Source of the DNA: an uncultured Pelagibacteraceae bacterium | Lineage (GTDB): Bacteria; Pseudomonadota; Alphaproteobacteria; Pelagibacterales; Pelagibacteraceae | Reading direction: 5' to 3' | NCBI GenBank assembly: GCA_902557155.1 | Contig: CACDYR010000004.1 | Location: 17,213 to 81,212 of the forward strand | DNA: 64,000 nucleotides | Shown here: positions 53,231 to 62,268 of the stretch, piece by piece | Layout: the number at the start of each line of letters is the position of its first letter | Numbering within the stretch: position 1 is the stretch's first letter | Position numbers and translations under genes: made by a program | The notes under the pieces: model-generated | The model's database searches: none | Told to the model about the DNA's origin: nothing | Seen by the model: only the letters and a program-made list of their open reading frames with translations

Positions 53231-54643
53231 CTATATTTTGTGGTAGTTATCAACACCAACTGTGTAGTTAGTTCCAGCTAATGGAACTTTTGCTAAAGCT
53301 GATGCTTCTGATGTTAAAGCAGCTAAATCTTCAGGTTCTAGAGAATGGATATTTGTTTTTCCACACGCTCTAGCTAACAACTGAGCTTCTAAAGTCATTG
53401 AGTGAAGATAATTGTAAACTCTTAGTGCAGCATCATCGGGATTTAATCTAGCTCTAAGCTTTGGATCTTGCGTTGCAACACCAACTGGACATCTTCCAGT
53501 GTGGCAGTGATAACATTCACCTGCTTTTACTCCCATTTCTTTTTCAAAGTTTGCTTCTGGAATATCTTTATTACAGTTAAGTGCAATCATTGATCCTGTA
53601 CCAATAGCTATAGCATCAGCTCCAAGAGCCAAAGCTTTAGCCATGTCAGCACCATCTCTTACACCACCAGCATAAATTAATGTTACTTTTCCAGTTTTAC
53701 CAACATCGTCGATTGCTCTTCTAGCTTCTCGAATTGCAGCAATACCAGGAATACCAGTGTTTGCAGCAGCGATATGTGGGCCGGCTCCAGTAGAACCTTC
53801 CATTCCATCTAAATAAATAGAGTCAGGATCACATTTTGCAGCCATCCGCACATCATCATAAACTTTAGATGCACCTAACTTTAATTGAATTGGCACTTTA
53901 TTTTTTGTTAATTGTCTTAGCTCTTCTACTTTTAAAGCTAAATCATCTGGTCCTAACCAGTCAGGGTGTCTCGCTGGAGATCTTTGGTCAATACCAGATG
54001 GTAATGATCTCATCTCAGCAACTTGGTCAGTAACTTTTTGACCCATTAAGTGTCCGCCCATTCCAACTTTTTGACCTTGTCCAATAAACACTTCAATCCC
54101 ATCTGCTAATTGTGCATGATGTGGATTAAAACCGTATCTTGATTGAATACATTGGTAATACCATTTTTCAGAGTATCTTCTTTCATCAGGTATCATCCCA
54201 CCTTCACCTGAACATGTAGCACTACCAGCCATAGTTGCTCCTCTTGCTAAAGCAGTTTTTGCTTCATAAGAAAGGGCACCAAAACTCATTCCTGTAATAT
54301 AAACTGGTATATCTAATTCAATTGGATTTTCACATCTTGGTCCAATAACAGTTTTTGTTTCACATTTTTCTCTGTAACCTTCGATTACAAATCTAGTTAG
54401 TGTTCCAGGTAAGAAAACTAAATCATCAAAAGTAGGAATTTTTTTCATTAATGCCATTCCTCGCATTCTGTATCTTCCTAATTGAGATTTAATATGAATG
54501 TCGTCTATTACTTCAGGAGTGAAGATAGCATTATGACCTAATAAACTTTTATTTCTTTTACCTTCTTCATGTGCATGGACATCAGCTTTTCCACCAACAC
54601 CTTTTCCATTTTTTTTAACTTTTTTTGATTTTTTCTTAGGCAT
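53231..54643 (-). CDS. mgsC: FMN-binding glutamate synthase-family subunit (MgsC/GlxD-like)
   Basis: A 470-residue protein equal to the synthase domain of glutamate synthase. The FMN barrel is shown by MEGSTGAGPHIAAANTG near residue 281 and AGGVRDGADMAKALALGADA near 325; iron-sulfur ligands C377, C380 and C385 lie in ECYHCHTGRCPVGVATQ. In methylamine users this protein, with MgsA and MgsB, makes N-methylglutamate. It overlaps mgsB by one base. The lysine-rich N-terminus MPKKKSKKV is shared with the next protein. GlxD is the name used in rhizobia. Confidence 0.88.
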   Translation of the reverse strand: MPKKKSKKVKKNGKGVGGKADVHAHEEGKRNKSLLGHNAIFTPEVIDDIHIKSQLGRYRMRGMALMKKIPTFDDLVFLPGTLTRFVIEGYREKCETKTVIGPRCENPIELDIPVYITGMSFGALSYEAKTALARGATMAGSATCSGEGGMIPDERRYSEKWYYQCIQSRYGFNPHHAQLADGIEVFIGQGQKVGMGGHLMGQKVTDQVAEMRSLPSGIDQRSPARHPDWLGPDDLALKVEELRQLTKNKVPIQLKLGASKVYDDVRMAAKCDPDSIYLDGMEGSTGAGPHIAAANTGIPGIAAIREARRAIDDVGKTGKVTLIYAGGVRDGADMAKALALGADAIAIGTGSMIALNCNKDIPEANFEKEMGVKAGECYHCHTGRCPVGVATQDPKLRARLNPDDAALRVYNYLHSMTLEAQLLARACGKTNIHSLEPEDLAALTSEASALAKVPLAGTNYTVGVDNYHKI

Positions 54644-55497
54644 TATATTGCTCCCTTCTTCTCTGTAGGTTCCAAATTGTCATAATTCCAAAGTTTCTTA
54701 CCAGCTACAATTTTTTTCATTTTACTAACGTCAAAGTTTTCACCAATCTCAGCTACTTTTAATTTTCTTTTTAGCCAATCTTGATCGCTTTTAGTTAATT
54801 CAGCGTCTACCGCATCACTACCATATGATCCAATTTCTCCACCTACGAAAATTGTCCCATCATACATAGAGTCGCCTAAATTTATCCCCACATCTCCAAG
54901 GATTATAATTCTACCTCTTTGCATCATAAAACCAGTAAAGGCACCTGCGTCACCACCAATTATTATAGTTCCACCTTTCATATCAATACCAGTTCTGGCG
55001 CCAACACTACCTTTGCAAATTAAATCCCCACCTCTAATTGCCGCACCAAAACAAGATCCAGCATTCTTTTCGATCACTACTTTACCAGCCATTAAATTTT
55101 CTGCACATGACCATCCAACTCTTCCATTAATTCTAACTATTGGACCATCACAAGAACCCATTCCAAAGTACCCTAAACTTCCTTCAAAAATCAAATTCAG
55201 TTTATTTAAAATACCAACTCCAAGACTGTGTTTACCTTGTGGGTTTTTTATTACTATTGTTCCATATCCTTGGCTCATTAAGTTATCGATCTCTTTATTA
55301 GCCTCAGGTGCTGTCATGTCTTTAACATCAAGATCAGTTCTTTTATTAAAATCTACATCGTATGTACCAAAGTAGTAAAAGTTTTCTGCTTCATCAGGAT
55401 TAAAGAATTTTTGCTGAGTTCTTCCTGTTAAAACCTCAGTGTGCATACCCATTGATTGAGCTTTTGATTTTTTCGATACTGTTTTTAGATTTGCCAT
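54643..55497 (-). CDS. mgsB: GXGXG-domain glutamate synthase-like subunit (MgsB/GlxC-like)
   Basis: A 284-residue protein made mainly of the GXGXG right-handed beta-helix of glutamate synthase. Repeated turns are visible in KNAGSCFGAAIRGGDLICKG, GSVGARTGIDMKGGTIIIGG and GDAGAFTGFMMQRGRIIILG (residues about 140-205). The N-terminus is lysine-rich. It overlaps mgsA by 13 bases and mgsC by one, so the three are translated together. It lacks catalytic residues of its own and scaffolds the complex. Confidence 0.88.
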   Translation of the reverse strand: MANLKTVSKKSKAQSMGMHTEVLTGRTQQKFFNPDEAENFYYFGTYDVDFNKRTDLDVKDMTAPEANKEIDNLMSQGYGTIVIKNPQGKHSLGVGILNKLNLIFEGSLGYFGMGSCDGPIVRINGRVGWSCAENLMAGKVVIEKNAGSCFGAAIRGGDLICKGSVGARTGIDMKGGTIIIGGDAGAFTGFMMQRGRIIILGDVGINLGDSMYDGTIFVGGEIGSYGSDAVDAELTKSDQDWLKRKLKVAEIGENFDVSKMKKIVAGKKLWNYDNLEPTEKKGAI

Positions 55498-56429
55498 ACT
55501 TTCACCTCCCCATCAAACGGATCATATGTATCAATTTCTTGTGGTAATACAGATCTAATTGCAATTTCTTCAGATCCCATAGCAACCAAATCATCAGACT
55601 CATATAAGACCAAAGGTTTTGCAGCCATAGTATCTTTTGCCATTCCCAAAGAGTCTTTTGTTGCAACAAAATAAGTAAAAACACCATCTAAACCAGTTAA
55701 AGATGCTTTCATTCCTTCCTCTAAAGTTGCACCGTCTCTCATTTTTTCAGCAAGATAAACTGCAATTAATTCTGAATCACACTCAGACATAAATCTCATA
55801 CCTTTGTTTTCTAAAACTCTTCTATTATTCCAGTAGTTTGTTAATTGTCCATTATGAACTACAGATACGTCACTAAATGGATATCCCCAGAAAGGGTGGG
55901 CAGATTTGATATCTACACCAGACTCTGTAGCCATTCTAGCATGACCTATAGCATGTGTTCCAACAACTTTATCTAAGCTATATCTATCACAAACCATTTT
56001 AGCGTTTCCAAGATCTTTAATCACTTCTAAAGATTTACCCATAGAAAGAATTTCAACACCCGGAATACTTTCTATACGTTGTGAAAATTCTAACAGATCT
56101 TTAACATTATAATCAATTTCATATCTTAAAGAGTAAGGAAGAGTTCTTTCTTCTTTAACTATTTTAGCTCCCATTTCAGCCAGAGTTTCATCTACAATTT
56201 TTTTTCTTTCATCGTAAACAGATACATCCTCCATAACTGATGAACTTCCTTCTCCAACGTTTTCTCCAACTTTAAAACGCATGATGAAGTTTTTTCCATC
56301 GGTATCCCCATATAAAGCGTAACCTGTTGAATCTTCTCCTCTGTGTTTTAATGCTTGAAGCATACCTTGCAATTCACTTCCAACATTTGAAGATTTTCCT
56401 CTATGAATTAAACCTGCTATTCCACACAT
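55485..56429 (-). CDS. mgsA: Class II glutamine amidotransferase subunit (MgsA/GlxB-like)
   Basis: A 314-residue Ntn-type glutamine amidotransferase. The nucleophile is Cys2 (MCGIAGLIHRG), exposed when Met is removed; HRGEDSTGYA, GHARMATESGV and SVVHNGQLTNYW are the other active-site blocks. It provides the glutaminase-like domain of the three-part synthase; in MgsABC it would act on gamma-glutamylmethylamide. It follows the ligase gene at 56462 by 32 bases and overlaps mgsB by 13. Confidence 0.88.
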   Translation of the reverse strand: MCGIAGLIHRGKSSNVGSELQGMLQALKHRGEDSTGYALYGDTDGKNFIMRFKVGENVGEGSSSVMEDVSVYDERKKIVDETLAEMGAKIVKEERTLPYSLRYEIDYNVKDLLEFSQRIESIPGVEILSMGKSLEVIKDLGNAKMVCDRYSLDKVVGTHAIGHARMATESGVDIKSAHPFWGYPFSDVSVVHNGQLTNYWNNRRVLENKGMRFMSECDSELIAVYLAEKMRDGATLEEGMKASLTGLDGVFTYFVATKDSLGMAKDTMAAKPLVLYESDDLVAMGSEEIAIRSVLPQEIDTYDPFDGEVKVWQI

Positions 56430-56461
56430 ATATTTATACCCTTTCTATCTATTTCTGTGAC

Positions 56462-57931
56462 CTACGGTAGACAATCAAGATAAGTATCCAGATCCCATTG
56501 TGTTGTTGCACCAAGAAATCTTTCCCACTCATCGTTTTTGTACCAATGGAAAACTTTATACATTTCATCCGGCATTGCAGATTTGATTACGTCATCCTCT
56601 GCCAGTCTATCCAAAGCTTCACCTAAACTTAATGGAAGTTTTTTTACATCTTTACCAGCTTTTTGAGCTTCATAAATATTTCTAGATTCTGGAGCTGCTG
56701 GTTTCATTTTTTTAGTTATACCTTCATCACAAGCTTTTAATAAAGCAGCACCTAATAAGTAAGGATTATGCATCGAGTCTACTGATCTATACTCAAATCT
56801 TCCAGGAGCAGAAACTCTTAAACCACAAGTTCTGTTTTGATATCCCCAGTCTGCGTAAACAGGAGCCCAAAAACCTTGATCCCATAATCTTCTGTAAGAA
56901 TTTACAGTTGAAGATCCAAGAGCAGTTAATGCTGGTAAGTGCTTCATGATACCTGCAATTGATTGCAAACCAATTTTACCTGGTAATTGCATATCTTTTG
57001 TATCTGGCATGAAAGTATTAGTTCCACCTTCAACATAACTAAATACTTCTTCTACACCTGGTAGAGTTTTATTTCCAAGTTTGTTAACTTTTATTTTTCC
57101 ACCTTTCCATAAAGACATGTTTGTATGACAACCACTAGCAGAAACACCCATAAATGGTTTTGTCATAAAGCAAGCAATTAAATTATGTTCTCTAGCAACT
57201 TGAGCACAAATTTGTCTGTAGGTTGACAATCTATCTGCATTTCTTAAAACGTTATCGTAAGTCCAGTTTAACTCTAATTGGCCCGGAGCATCTTCGTGAT
57301 CTCCTTGAATCATATCAAGACCCATTGCTTTTGCGTACTCAATAACCTTCATAAACACTGGTCTTAATGACTCAAATTGATCAATGTGATAACAGAATGG
57401 TTTAGAAAAACCTTTACCTGTAGGTGTTCCATCCTCATTTTTTGTTAACCACATCATTTCAGGCTCAGTACCAACTCTTAATTCTAGACCATGTTTTTTC
57501 TTAAATTCATCCATGAAAATTCTTAGATTTCCCCTGCAGTCTGAAGTTAAATGACCGCCTGGATTTTTTCTTTCTTCTCTGTTTCTAAAACAAGTTACAA
57601 ATACTCTTCCAACTCTTTTATCCCATGGTAATTGAACAAAAGTTTCAGGATCAGGTATTCCAACTAGCTCCATAGCCTCTGGCCCATATCCAATGTAATT
57701 ATTATGACGATCCAAGAACAAGTTTGCTGTAGCACCGTAAACTAATTGAAATCCTTTTTCAGCTGTTCTTTCCCAGTGATCTGCTGGTATACCTTTACCA
57801 ACAACTCTACCTGTTACAGAAATGAATTGATAATAAATATAAGTGATGCCAAGTTCATTAATTTTTTCTCTAACTTTTTTAACTAATTTCGCTCTACCTG
57901 GCTGGTTAACGTGTTTCTCTAGATCTGTCAT
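56462..57931 (-). CDS. Glutamine synthetase-type gamma-glutamylamide ligase upstream of mgsABC (GmaS candidate)
   Basis: A 489-residue ligase of the glutamine synthetase superfamily, first gene of the mgs operon. The start at 57931 is preferred to a GTG two codons upstream because AAGGGG lies just before it. Hallmarks are GTEPEMMWL, IQGDHEDAPGQLELNWTYDN, SASGCHTNMSLW and GRFEYRS. It has the same fold as the 49494 paralogue but differs clearly in the N-domain (FISVTGRVVGKGIPADHWE). Operon position argues that it makes the gamma-glutamylamide used by MgsA; whether methylamine, ammonia or another amine is the substrate is open. Confidence 0.82.
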   Translation of the reverse strand: MTDLEKHVNQPGRAKLVKKVREKINELGITYIYYQFISVTGRVVGKGIPADHWERTAEKGFQLVYGATANLFLDRHNNYIGYGPEAMELVGIPDPETFVQLPWDKRVGRVFVTCFRNREERKNPGGHLTSDCRGNLRIFMDEFKKKHGLELRVGTEPEMMWLTKNEDGTPTGKGFSKPFCYHIDQFESLRPVFMKVIEYAKAMGLDMIQGDHEDAPGQLELNWTYDNVLRNADRLSTYRQICAQVAREHNLIACFMTKPFMGVSASGCHTNMSLWKGGKIKVNKLGNKTLPGVEEVFSYVEGGTNTFMPDTKDMQLPGKIGLQSIAGIMKHLPALTALGSSTVNSYRRLWDQGFWAPVYADWGYQNRTCGLRVSAPGRFEYRSVDSMHNPYLLGAALLKACDEGITKKMKPAAPESRNIYEAQKAGKDVKKLPLSLGEALDRLAEDDVIKSAMPDEMYKVFHWYKNDEWERFLGATTQWDLDTYLDCLP

Positions 57932-58000
57932 TTTCACCCCTTAATGAATTTAATTTATTCAAACGTAGCTGAAAAATTTATTTGTGTCTAGGCTTAGAGT

Positions 58001-59329
58001 CTAGCTCCAAGGAAACGGACTGTTCGAAGTAGGGTGAAGTTCACCCTTCTCGTAACGGTTGAATCTAAATGGTTTTAATAAATCACTTTCAGTACCAAGA
58101 ATTTCTTTTGCAACAAGTTCTCCGACCCCAATCATTTTATAACCATGATTGGCATCTGCAATCATGTAAACGTTTTCAAAAAATCTATCAAAGATTGGAA
58201 ACGAGTCTGGTGTCATACATCCAAGTCCGCCCGATGGTCCTTTTCTATATAAAGCAGATTTACCCTCAAATCTTTTTTGACAATGCGCTAAAGCTGAACA
58301 CCACATTTCACTAAATGCGTCTGTTGTTTGATATTCAGGTGACTCAATTCCATAAGGATCAACATTAACTTGATCAAAATGTTTTTTAACTATGTAAGGA
58401 GAAGTTCCACCTTGTACACCTAAACCTTCAATGTCAGGTTTGTAATAAATTCCCCAAATTTTGTCTGTTAATAATTTTTTTGTTTTGTCTGAATATAACG
58501 GAGCAGTCGAATCTACATGAACCACAGGAGGTTGTTTTCCATCATTTGTTTTTAGAAAATCTGGCTCAACACCAATAACACCTTCTTGTAGCATCCAGTA
58601 TGTCCACATATCTGTTACATGCATTTTACCATCTTTGCCTTTAATGTTAGCCGTTTTAGGTAACTCTAACATATTCCAAAAATCTCTCGCCCATGGACCT
58701 GCACCGATAACAACCTGTTCGCACTCAATTGTACCTTTGTCTGTCTCCACTCCTGTAACAGCTTGACTGTTACTTCCTCTTTTAAAACCTGTTACTTTTA
58801 CACCTTTCATAACCTGAACACCGTTTGATGTAGATTTACTTTCAAGTGCTTTAATTGAATCTTTGTTAAATGCGTATCCACCTTTTTTTTCATGAAGTAT
58901 TGAAGTGATGCCTTGTGCTTGCCAATCATCAAAAATACCTTTCATATAATTCGAACAATCTTTTTCACCTTCAATAAATACTGACTCATATCCGATTGCT
59001 TTTTGTTGCTCATAAATGCTTGCAACATCTTCATGCATTACTTCAGGTGAAATTTGTAAGTAGCCAACAGGATTATATTTAAATGCTTTAGGATCACTCT
59101 CCCAAACTGAAACTGAGTGAGCCATTAGCTCTCTCATTGCTGGTTGGAAATAATTATTTCTTACAACACCACAAGCAATTCCGCTTGCACCAGCTGCAGT
59201 ATCTTTTTTCTCTAATACAATTATTTCACCAGGATTTTTATATGTTTCAGAAAGTTTCCAAGCAGTACTAAGACCGTGAATTCCACCACCGATGATAACT
59301 ACTTTTGCTTTCGAAGGTAATGTCGTCAT
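58001..59329 (-). CDS. FAD-dependent amine oxidoreductase (sarcosine oxidase beta/MgdA-like)
   Basis: A DAO-superfamily flavoenzyme of 442 residues. The FAD motif GGGIHG is at residues 14-19, and GVVRNNYFQPAMRELM near 53-68 resembles the SoxB segment around the flavin-linkage region. The C-terminal FAD loop is IADANHGYKMIGVG near residue 392. It probably oxidises an N-methyl amino acid (sarcosine, dimethylglycine or N-methylglutamate). The other subunits of heterotetrameric SoxBDAG or MgdABCD are not present beside it. It lies upstream of the ligase gene by 63 bases. Confidence 0.83.
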   Translation of the reverse strand: MTTLPSKAKVVIIGGGIHGLSTAWKLSETYKNPGEIIVLEKKDTAAGASGIACGVVRNNYFQPAMRELMAHSVSVWESDPKAFKYNPVGYLQISPEVMHEDVASIYEQQKAIGYESVFIEGEKDCSNYMKGIFDDWQAQGITSILHEKKGGYAFNKDSIKALESKSTSNGVQVMKGVKVTGFKRGSNSQAVTGVETDKGTIECEQVVIGAGPWARDFWNMLELPKTANIKGKDGKMHVTDMWTYWMLQEGVIGVEPDFLKTNDGKQPPVVHVDSTAPLYSDKTKKLLTDKIWGIYYKPDIEGLGVQGGTSPYIVKKHFDQVNVDPYGIESPEYQTTDAFSEMWCSALAHCQKRFEGKSALYRKGPSGGLGCMTPDSFPIFDRFFENVYMIADANHGYKMIGVGELVAKEILGTESDLLKPFRFNRYEKGELHPTSNSPFPWS

Positions 59330-59430
59330 ATAAAAACATTATTTTTTGCAAATAGTAATTAATATAATTTTTTATAGAACTAAAAATTATATATATAATT
59401 TAGATATTTCAATTTTTATTAAATTAGTCG

Positions 59431-59781
59431 CTAATAACTTATATTTTTTAAGGTATCTAGGTATTCATTAAATTCTTTAATAAAAGAATCACTAGGTATT
59501 ATATTTTTTACCCTTTGGTCAGTTGATGTTTTTTCAAGACGAAAGAATCCTTTTTCACAAGCTTCAGTAATAATTAATGCAGATTTAGGCCTAGATGTTT
59601 TAAACAATTTAGTTTTAAGTTCCTCAACAGATAGTTTTTTATTTTCTTTATGCGCAGACATTACTAATAACATCATATGATAGTGAGAAGGAGATTTTCT
59701 AAAAAAATAGTTACTAGCTGTATGCGACTGTCTCATTTGATCTTCCCAAAAATCTAATAACGTCTTTTTTTCTTTTGGCAT
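59431..59781 (-). CDS. Small winged-helix-like DNA-binding protein (MarR-like)
   Basis: A 116-residue protein that looks like a MarR-type winged helix: LSVEELKTKLFKTSRPKSAL (about residues 50-69) fits helix-turn-helix, ITEACEKGFFRLEKTSTDQR fits recognition-linked helix and wing, and a C-terminal helix follows. No ligand domain beyond this. It starts five bases after the tdm stop, so it is co-transcribed with TMAO demethylase and may regulate the cluster. Family assignment is by pattern, not by a recalled relative. Confidence 0.68.
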   Translation of the reverse strand: MPKEKKTLLDFWEDQMRQSHTASNYFFRKSPSHYHMMLLVMSAHKENKKLSVEELKTKLFKTSRPKSALIITEACEKGFFRLEKTSTDQRVKNIIPSDSFIKEFNEYLDTLKNISY

Positions 59782-59786
59782 TATTT

Positions 59787-62126
59787 TTAAGCTCTGACTC
59801 TTGATTTGGTTGGATCGTAGAATGGAAAACCAACAACTTTAGCACCAATCCTTTTTTGATGACCATCGATTTTACCTATTTCAACTTCAGTACCGATTTC
59901 TGAGTATTGAACATCTATTCTGCAAAGAGCAATATTTTTATTCAAAGTAGAGGACAAGCATCCACTCGTAACTATACCAACCTGTGATCTTCCAATATGA
60001 ACACAGTCTCCGTGGCCCGCTATTTCTTTTCCATTAAGTTCTAGGCCTACCAATTTCTTTTGTGGGTTAGCTTTTCTCTTAATCAATTCCTCTTTACCAA
60101 TAAAATCTTCCTCTTTTGTTTTCAGTGGAACGGCAAAACCAATACCAGCTTCAAAAGGATCTTGCTCTCCATCAAACTCTGCGCCAAATAAAATTAAACC
60201 TGCCTCAATTCTTAGTTTGTCTAAGGCAGCAAACCCTGCTGGTATTAATCCATCATCTTTACCTGCTTCCATTAATTTATCCCAAACTTCGGGAGCATGT
60301 TTTGGGTGACACCAAACTTCATAACCTAATTCACCAGTATAACCTGTTCTAGAAACAATTAATGGAATACCTTGAAGCTCTTCTATTCTACATATTGTAA
60401 ATCTAAACCAGTTCAACTCATCTATCGAAGGCTGTGTTGGTGGTGTAAAGATAATTTTTTTTAAAATTTCTCTACTTTTTGGACCTTGCAAAGATACATT
60501 ACTTATTTGGTCAGTTGAGTTTTTAATAATAGCGTTAAAATTCTTTTTTTTTGCAATTTCTTTTAGCCATTCTCCACCATACTCATCTCCACATATCCAT
60601 CTAAAACCTGTTTCGCTTAATCTTAAAAGAGTTCCATCATCGAACATCATTCCATTTTCGTAACACATTGCAGAGTATACAACCTGCCCAACAGAAAGTT
60701 TTTTTATATTTCTTGTAAGTGTGTAGTTCATTAACTCTTCAGCGTCAGGACCAATTATTTCAAATTTTCTTAGTGATGATAGATCAATTAATACAGCATC
60801 ATTTCTGCAAGCATTGTACTCATTAACCAAACCATGTTTGGTGTAATCGTTTGGAAGCCAAAACCCTCTAGCATCAACAAAGTTTCTAGTTAATTTTGAA
60901 GTTCTTTCATAAAAGCCAGAATTTCTAGTAAGTTTATTTTCAGAGTCTGTTTTCATTCTAAAACCAAATGACTTTTTAAATTCTTTATTTTTATCGTAAG
61001 TTCTAACAAATATATTTGTAGGATTCCATGAATTACAAGGATCTATATCACTTGGACATGCAGTTGTTCCTATTGTTAAATCTTTTAAAGCCCTAAACAT
61101 TACATAATCTCCAGGCCTTGAATAAGATTCATCAGAAATAACAGAATTCAATCCTCCAGCTGAGGTATTAAAAAATAAATTAATTGCATGCCAACCTTTT
61201 TGTTTCTGAACACCATATTTCGACATACTTTCAGTTAAATTATCCGAACAGTTTGGGTGACCAAAATACCCCGCATCTTCATAATATTTTGAAGTACATG
61301 CAAGATTAAAAGTATCGTGTTTACCAACAGTATCTCTTATTACTTCAACAAGTGGCTCATGATCTGTATCATAAAATTTAGAGAACAAACCTGGTCCAGG
61401 GAAAGTATTACCCATGAATGTTCTCGTGGTTTGCCAGTCTAATCCTTTTTCAATTCCTTTTTCTAATTTTCTTGTATCGAAAGCCACAAAGTCAGAACAT
61501 TGTCTGCCAGTTGGACTTATCACCTGAATATAATCTCCTTCTTTAACCTCATAAGATATTGAAGTTTCTTTATTTATATTTTCTTCGTAAACAGGTTCGA
61601 AAACAGGATCAGGAATTACATTTAATTCCTTATCATTAACAATTTTAGCTCTTTTAACAAATATAGTTAAATCAGTTGGTGGATTTTGTTTTGTAACATC
61701 CATATCTTCGCCAGGTGCTGAAAATATTGCGTAACATTTATCTTTTGATTTTAATTTAATTTTTTCACCAGGTTCTGTGTCTAAATCAAATATAATTGAT
61801 GATTTTGAATTAGAAATTTTTAAATTTCTTTTTTTTAATTGATAGTTTGTTGCTAAAATTGTTTCATCATTCCCACTAAGAATATTTCTAATGTAATTTT
61901 TTTCATTATTTGATTTTAAATTTAAAATTCCAAGATCAGATTTACCATCTTTGTTAAAACAAATTATTTCACAAATTTGATTACCCTCATTATTAATAAT
62001 TTCCAATTCATCATCAGGAAAAATTTGAAAAGCAGTTAGACCACCACCATTAACAACATGTCTTTCAACTCCAGGTGGTAATATATTTAAACCAGGATAT
62101 TTAATATCTGTACTTGTCCCTAACAT
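59787..62126 (-). CDS. tdm: Trimethylamine N-oxide demethylase (DUF1989-GcvT fusion)
   Basis: A 779-residue two-domain protein: an N-terminal region and DUF1989 domain (to about residue 400), then a GcvT-type tetrahydrofolate-binding domain (about 411-779). This architecture is that of Tdm, which splits TMAO to dimethylamine and formaldehyde, the latter captured on tetrahydrofolate. Candidate zinc ligands are C277, C293 and C357; their spacing (16 and 64) equals the cysteine spacing I recall for the characterised enzyme. SGCLSSTLNKNIALCRID near the end is typical GcvT. It is divergent from a betaine/TMAO binding protein and followed by the winged-helix gene. Confidence 0.9.
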   Translation of the reverse strand: MLGTSTDIKYPGLNILPPGVERHVVNGGGLTAFQIFPDDELEIINNEGNQICEIICFNKDGKSDLGILNLKSNNEKNYIRNILSGNDETILATNYQLKKRNLKISNSKSSIIFDLDTEPGEKIKLKSKDKCYAIFSAPGEDMDVTKQNPPTDLTIFVKRAKIVNDKELNVIPDPVFEPVYEENINKETSISYEVKEGDYIQVISPTGRQCSDFVAFDTRKLEKGIEKGLDWQTTRTFMGNTFPGPGLFSKFYDTDHEPLVEVIRDTVGKHDTFNLACTSKYYEDAGYFGHPNCSDNLTESMSKYGVQKQKGWHAINLFFNTSAGGLNSVISDESYSRPGDYVMFRALKDLTIGTTACPSDIDPCNSWNPTNIFVRTYDKNKEFKKSFGFRMKTDSENKLTRNSGFYERTSKLTRNFVDARGFWLPNDYTKHGLVNEYNACRNDAVLIDLSSLRKFEIIGPDAEELMNYTLTRNIKKLSVGQVVYSAMCYENGMMFDDGTLLRLSETGFRWICGDEYGGEWLKEIAKKKNFNAIIKNSTDQISNVSLQGPKSREILKKIIFTPPTQPSIDELNWFRFTICRIEELQGIPLIVSRTGYTGELGYEVWCHPKHAPEVWDKLMEAGKDDGLIPAGFAALDKLRIEAGLILFGAEFDGEQDPFEAGIGFAVPLKTKEEDFIGKEELIKRKANPQKKLVGLELNGKEIAGHGDCVHIGRSQVGIVTSGCLSSTLNKNIALCRIDVQYSEIGTEVEIGKIDGHQKRIGAKVVGFPFYDPTKSRVRA

Positions 62127-62197
62127 TTTAAAATTTTTATAATGTTATAATTATTATCACCATTTTTATTGTTTAAATATATATATATTTTTTAGAA

Positions 62198-62225
62198 CTA
62201 ATTATTCTTTACCTAACTATTCTTT
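62198..62225. repeat. Direct repeat of a 13-mer in the tdm / binding-protein divergent promoter region
   Basis: CTAATTATTCTTT (62198-62210) and CTAACTATTCTTT (62213-62225) differ at one position and repeat with a period of 15 bases. They lie about 45-70 bases upstream of the binding-protein start. They may be regulator half-sites; nothing beyond position supports this. Confidence 0.4.
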
Positions 62226-62268
62226 TTGTCATAGACTATTAAATATTAATATTAATAGAGGGGTATAC

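Noticed and set aside
62177..62190. A short AT dinucleotide run in the tdm promoter region
   Set aside because: Low-complexity A/T runs are common in this composition; too short to be called a functional repeat.
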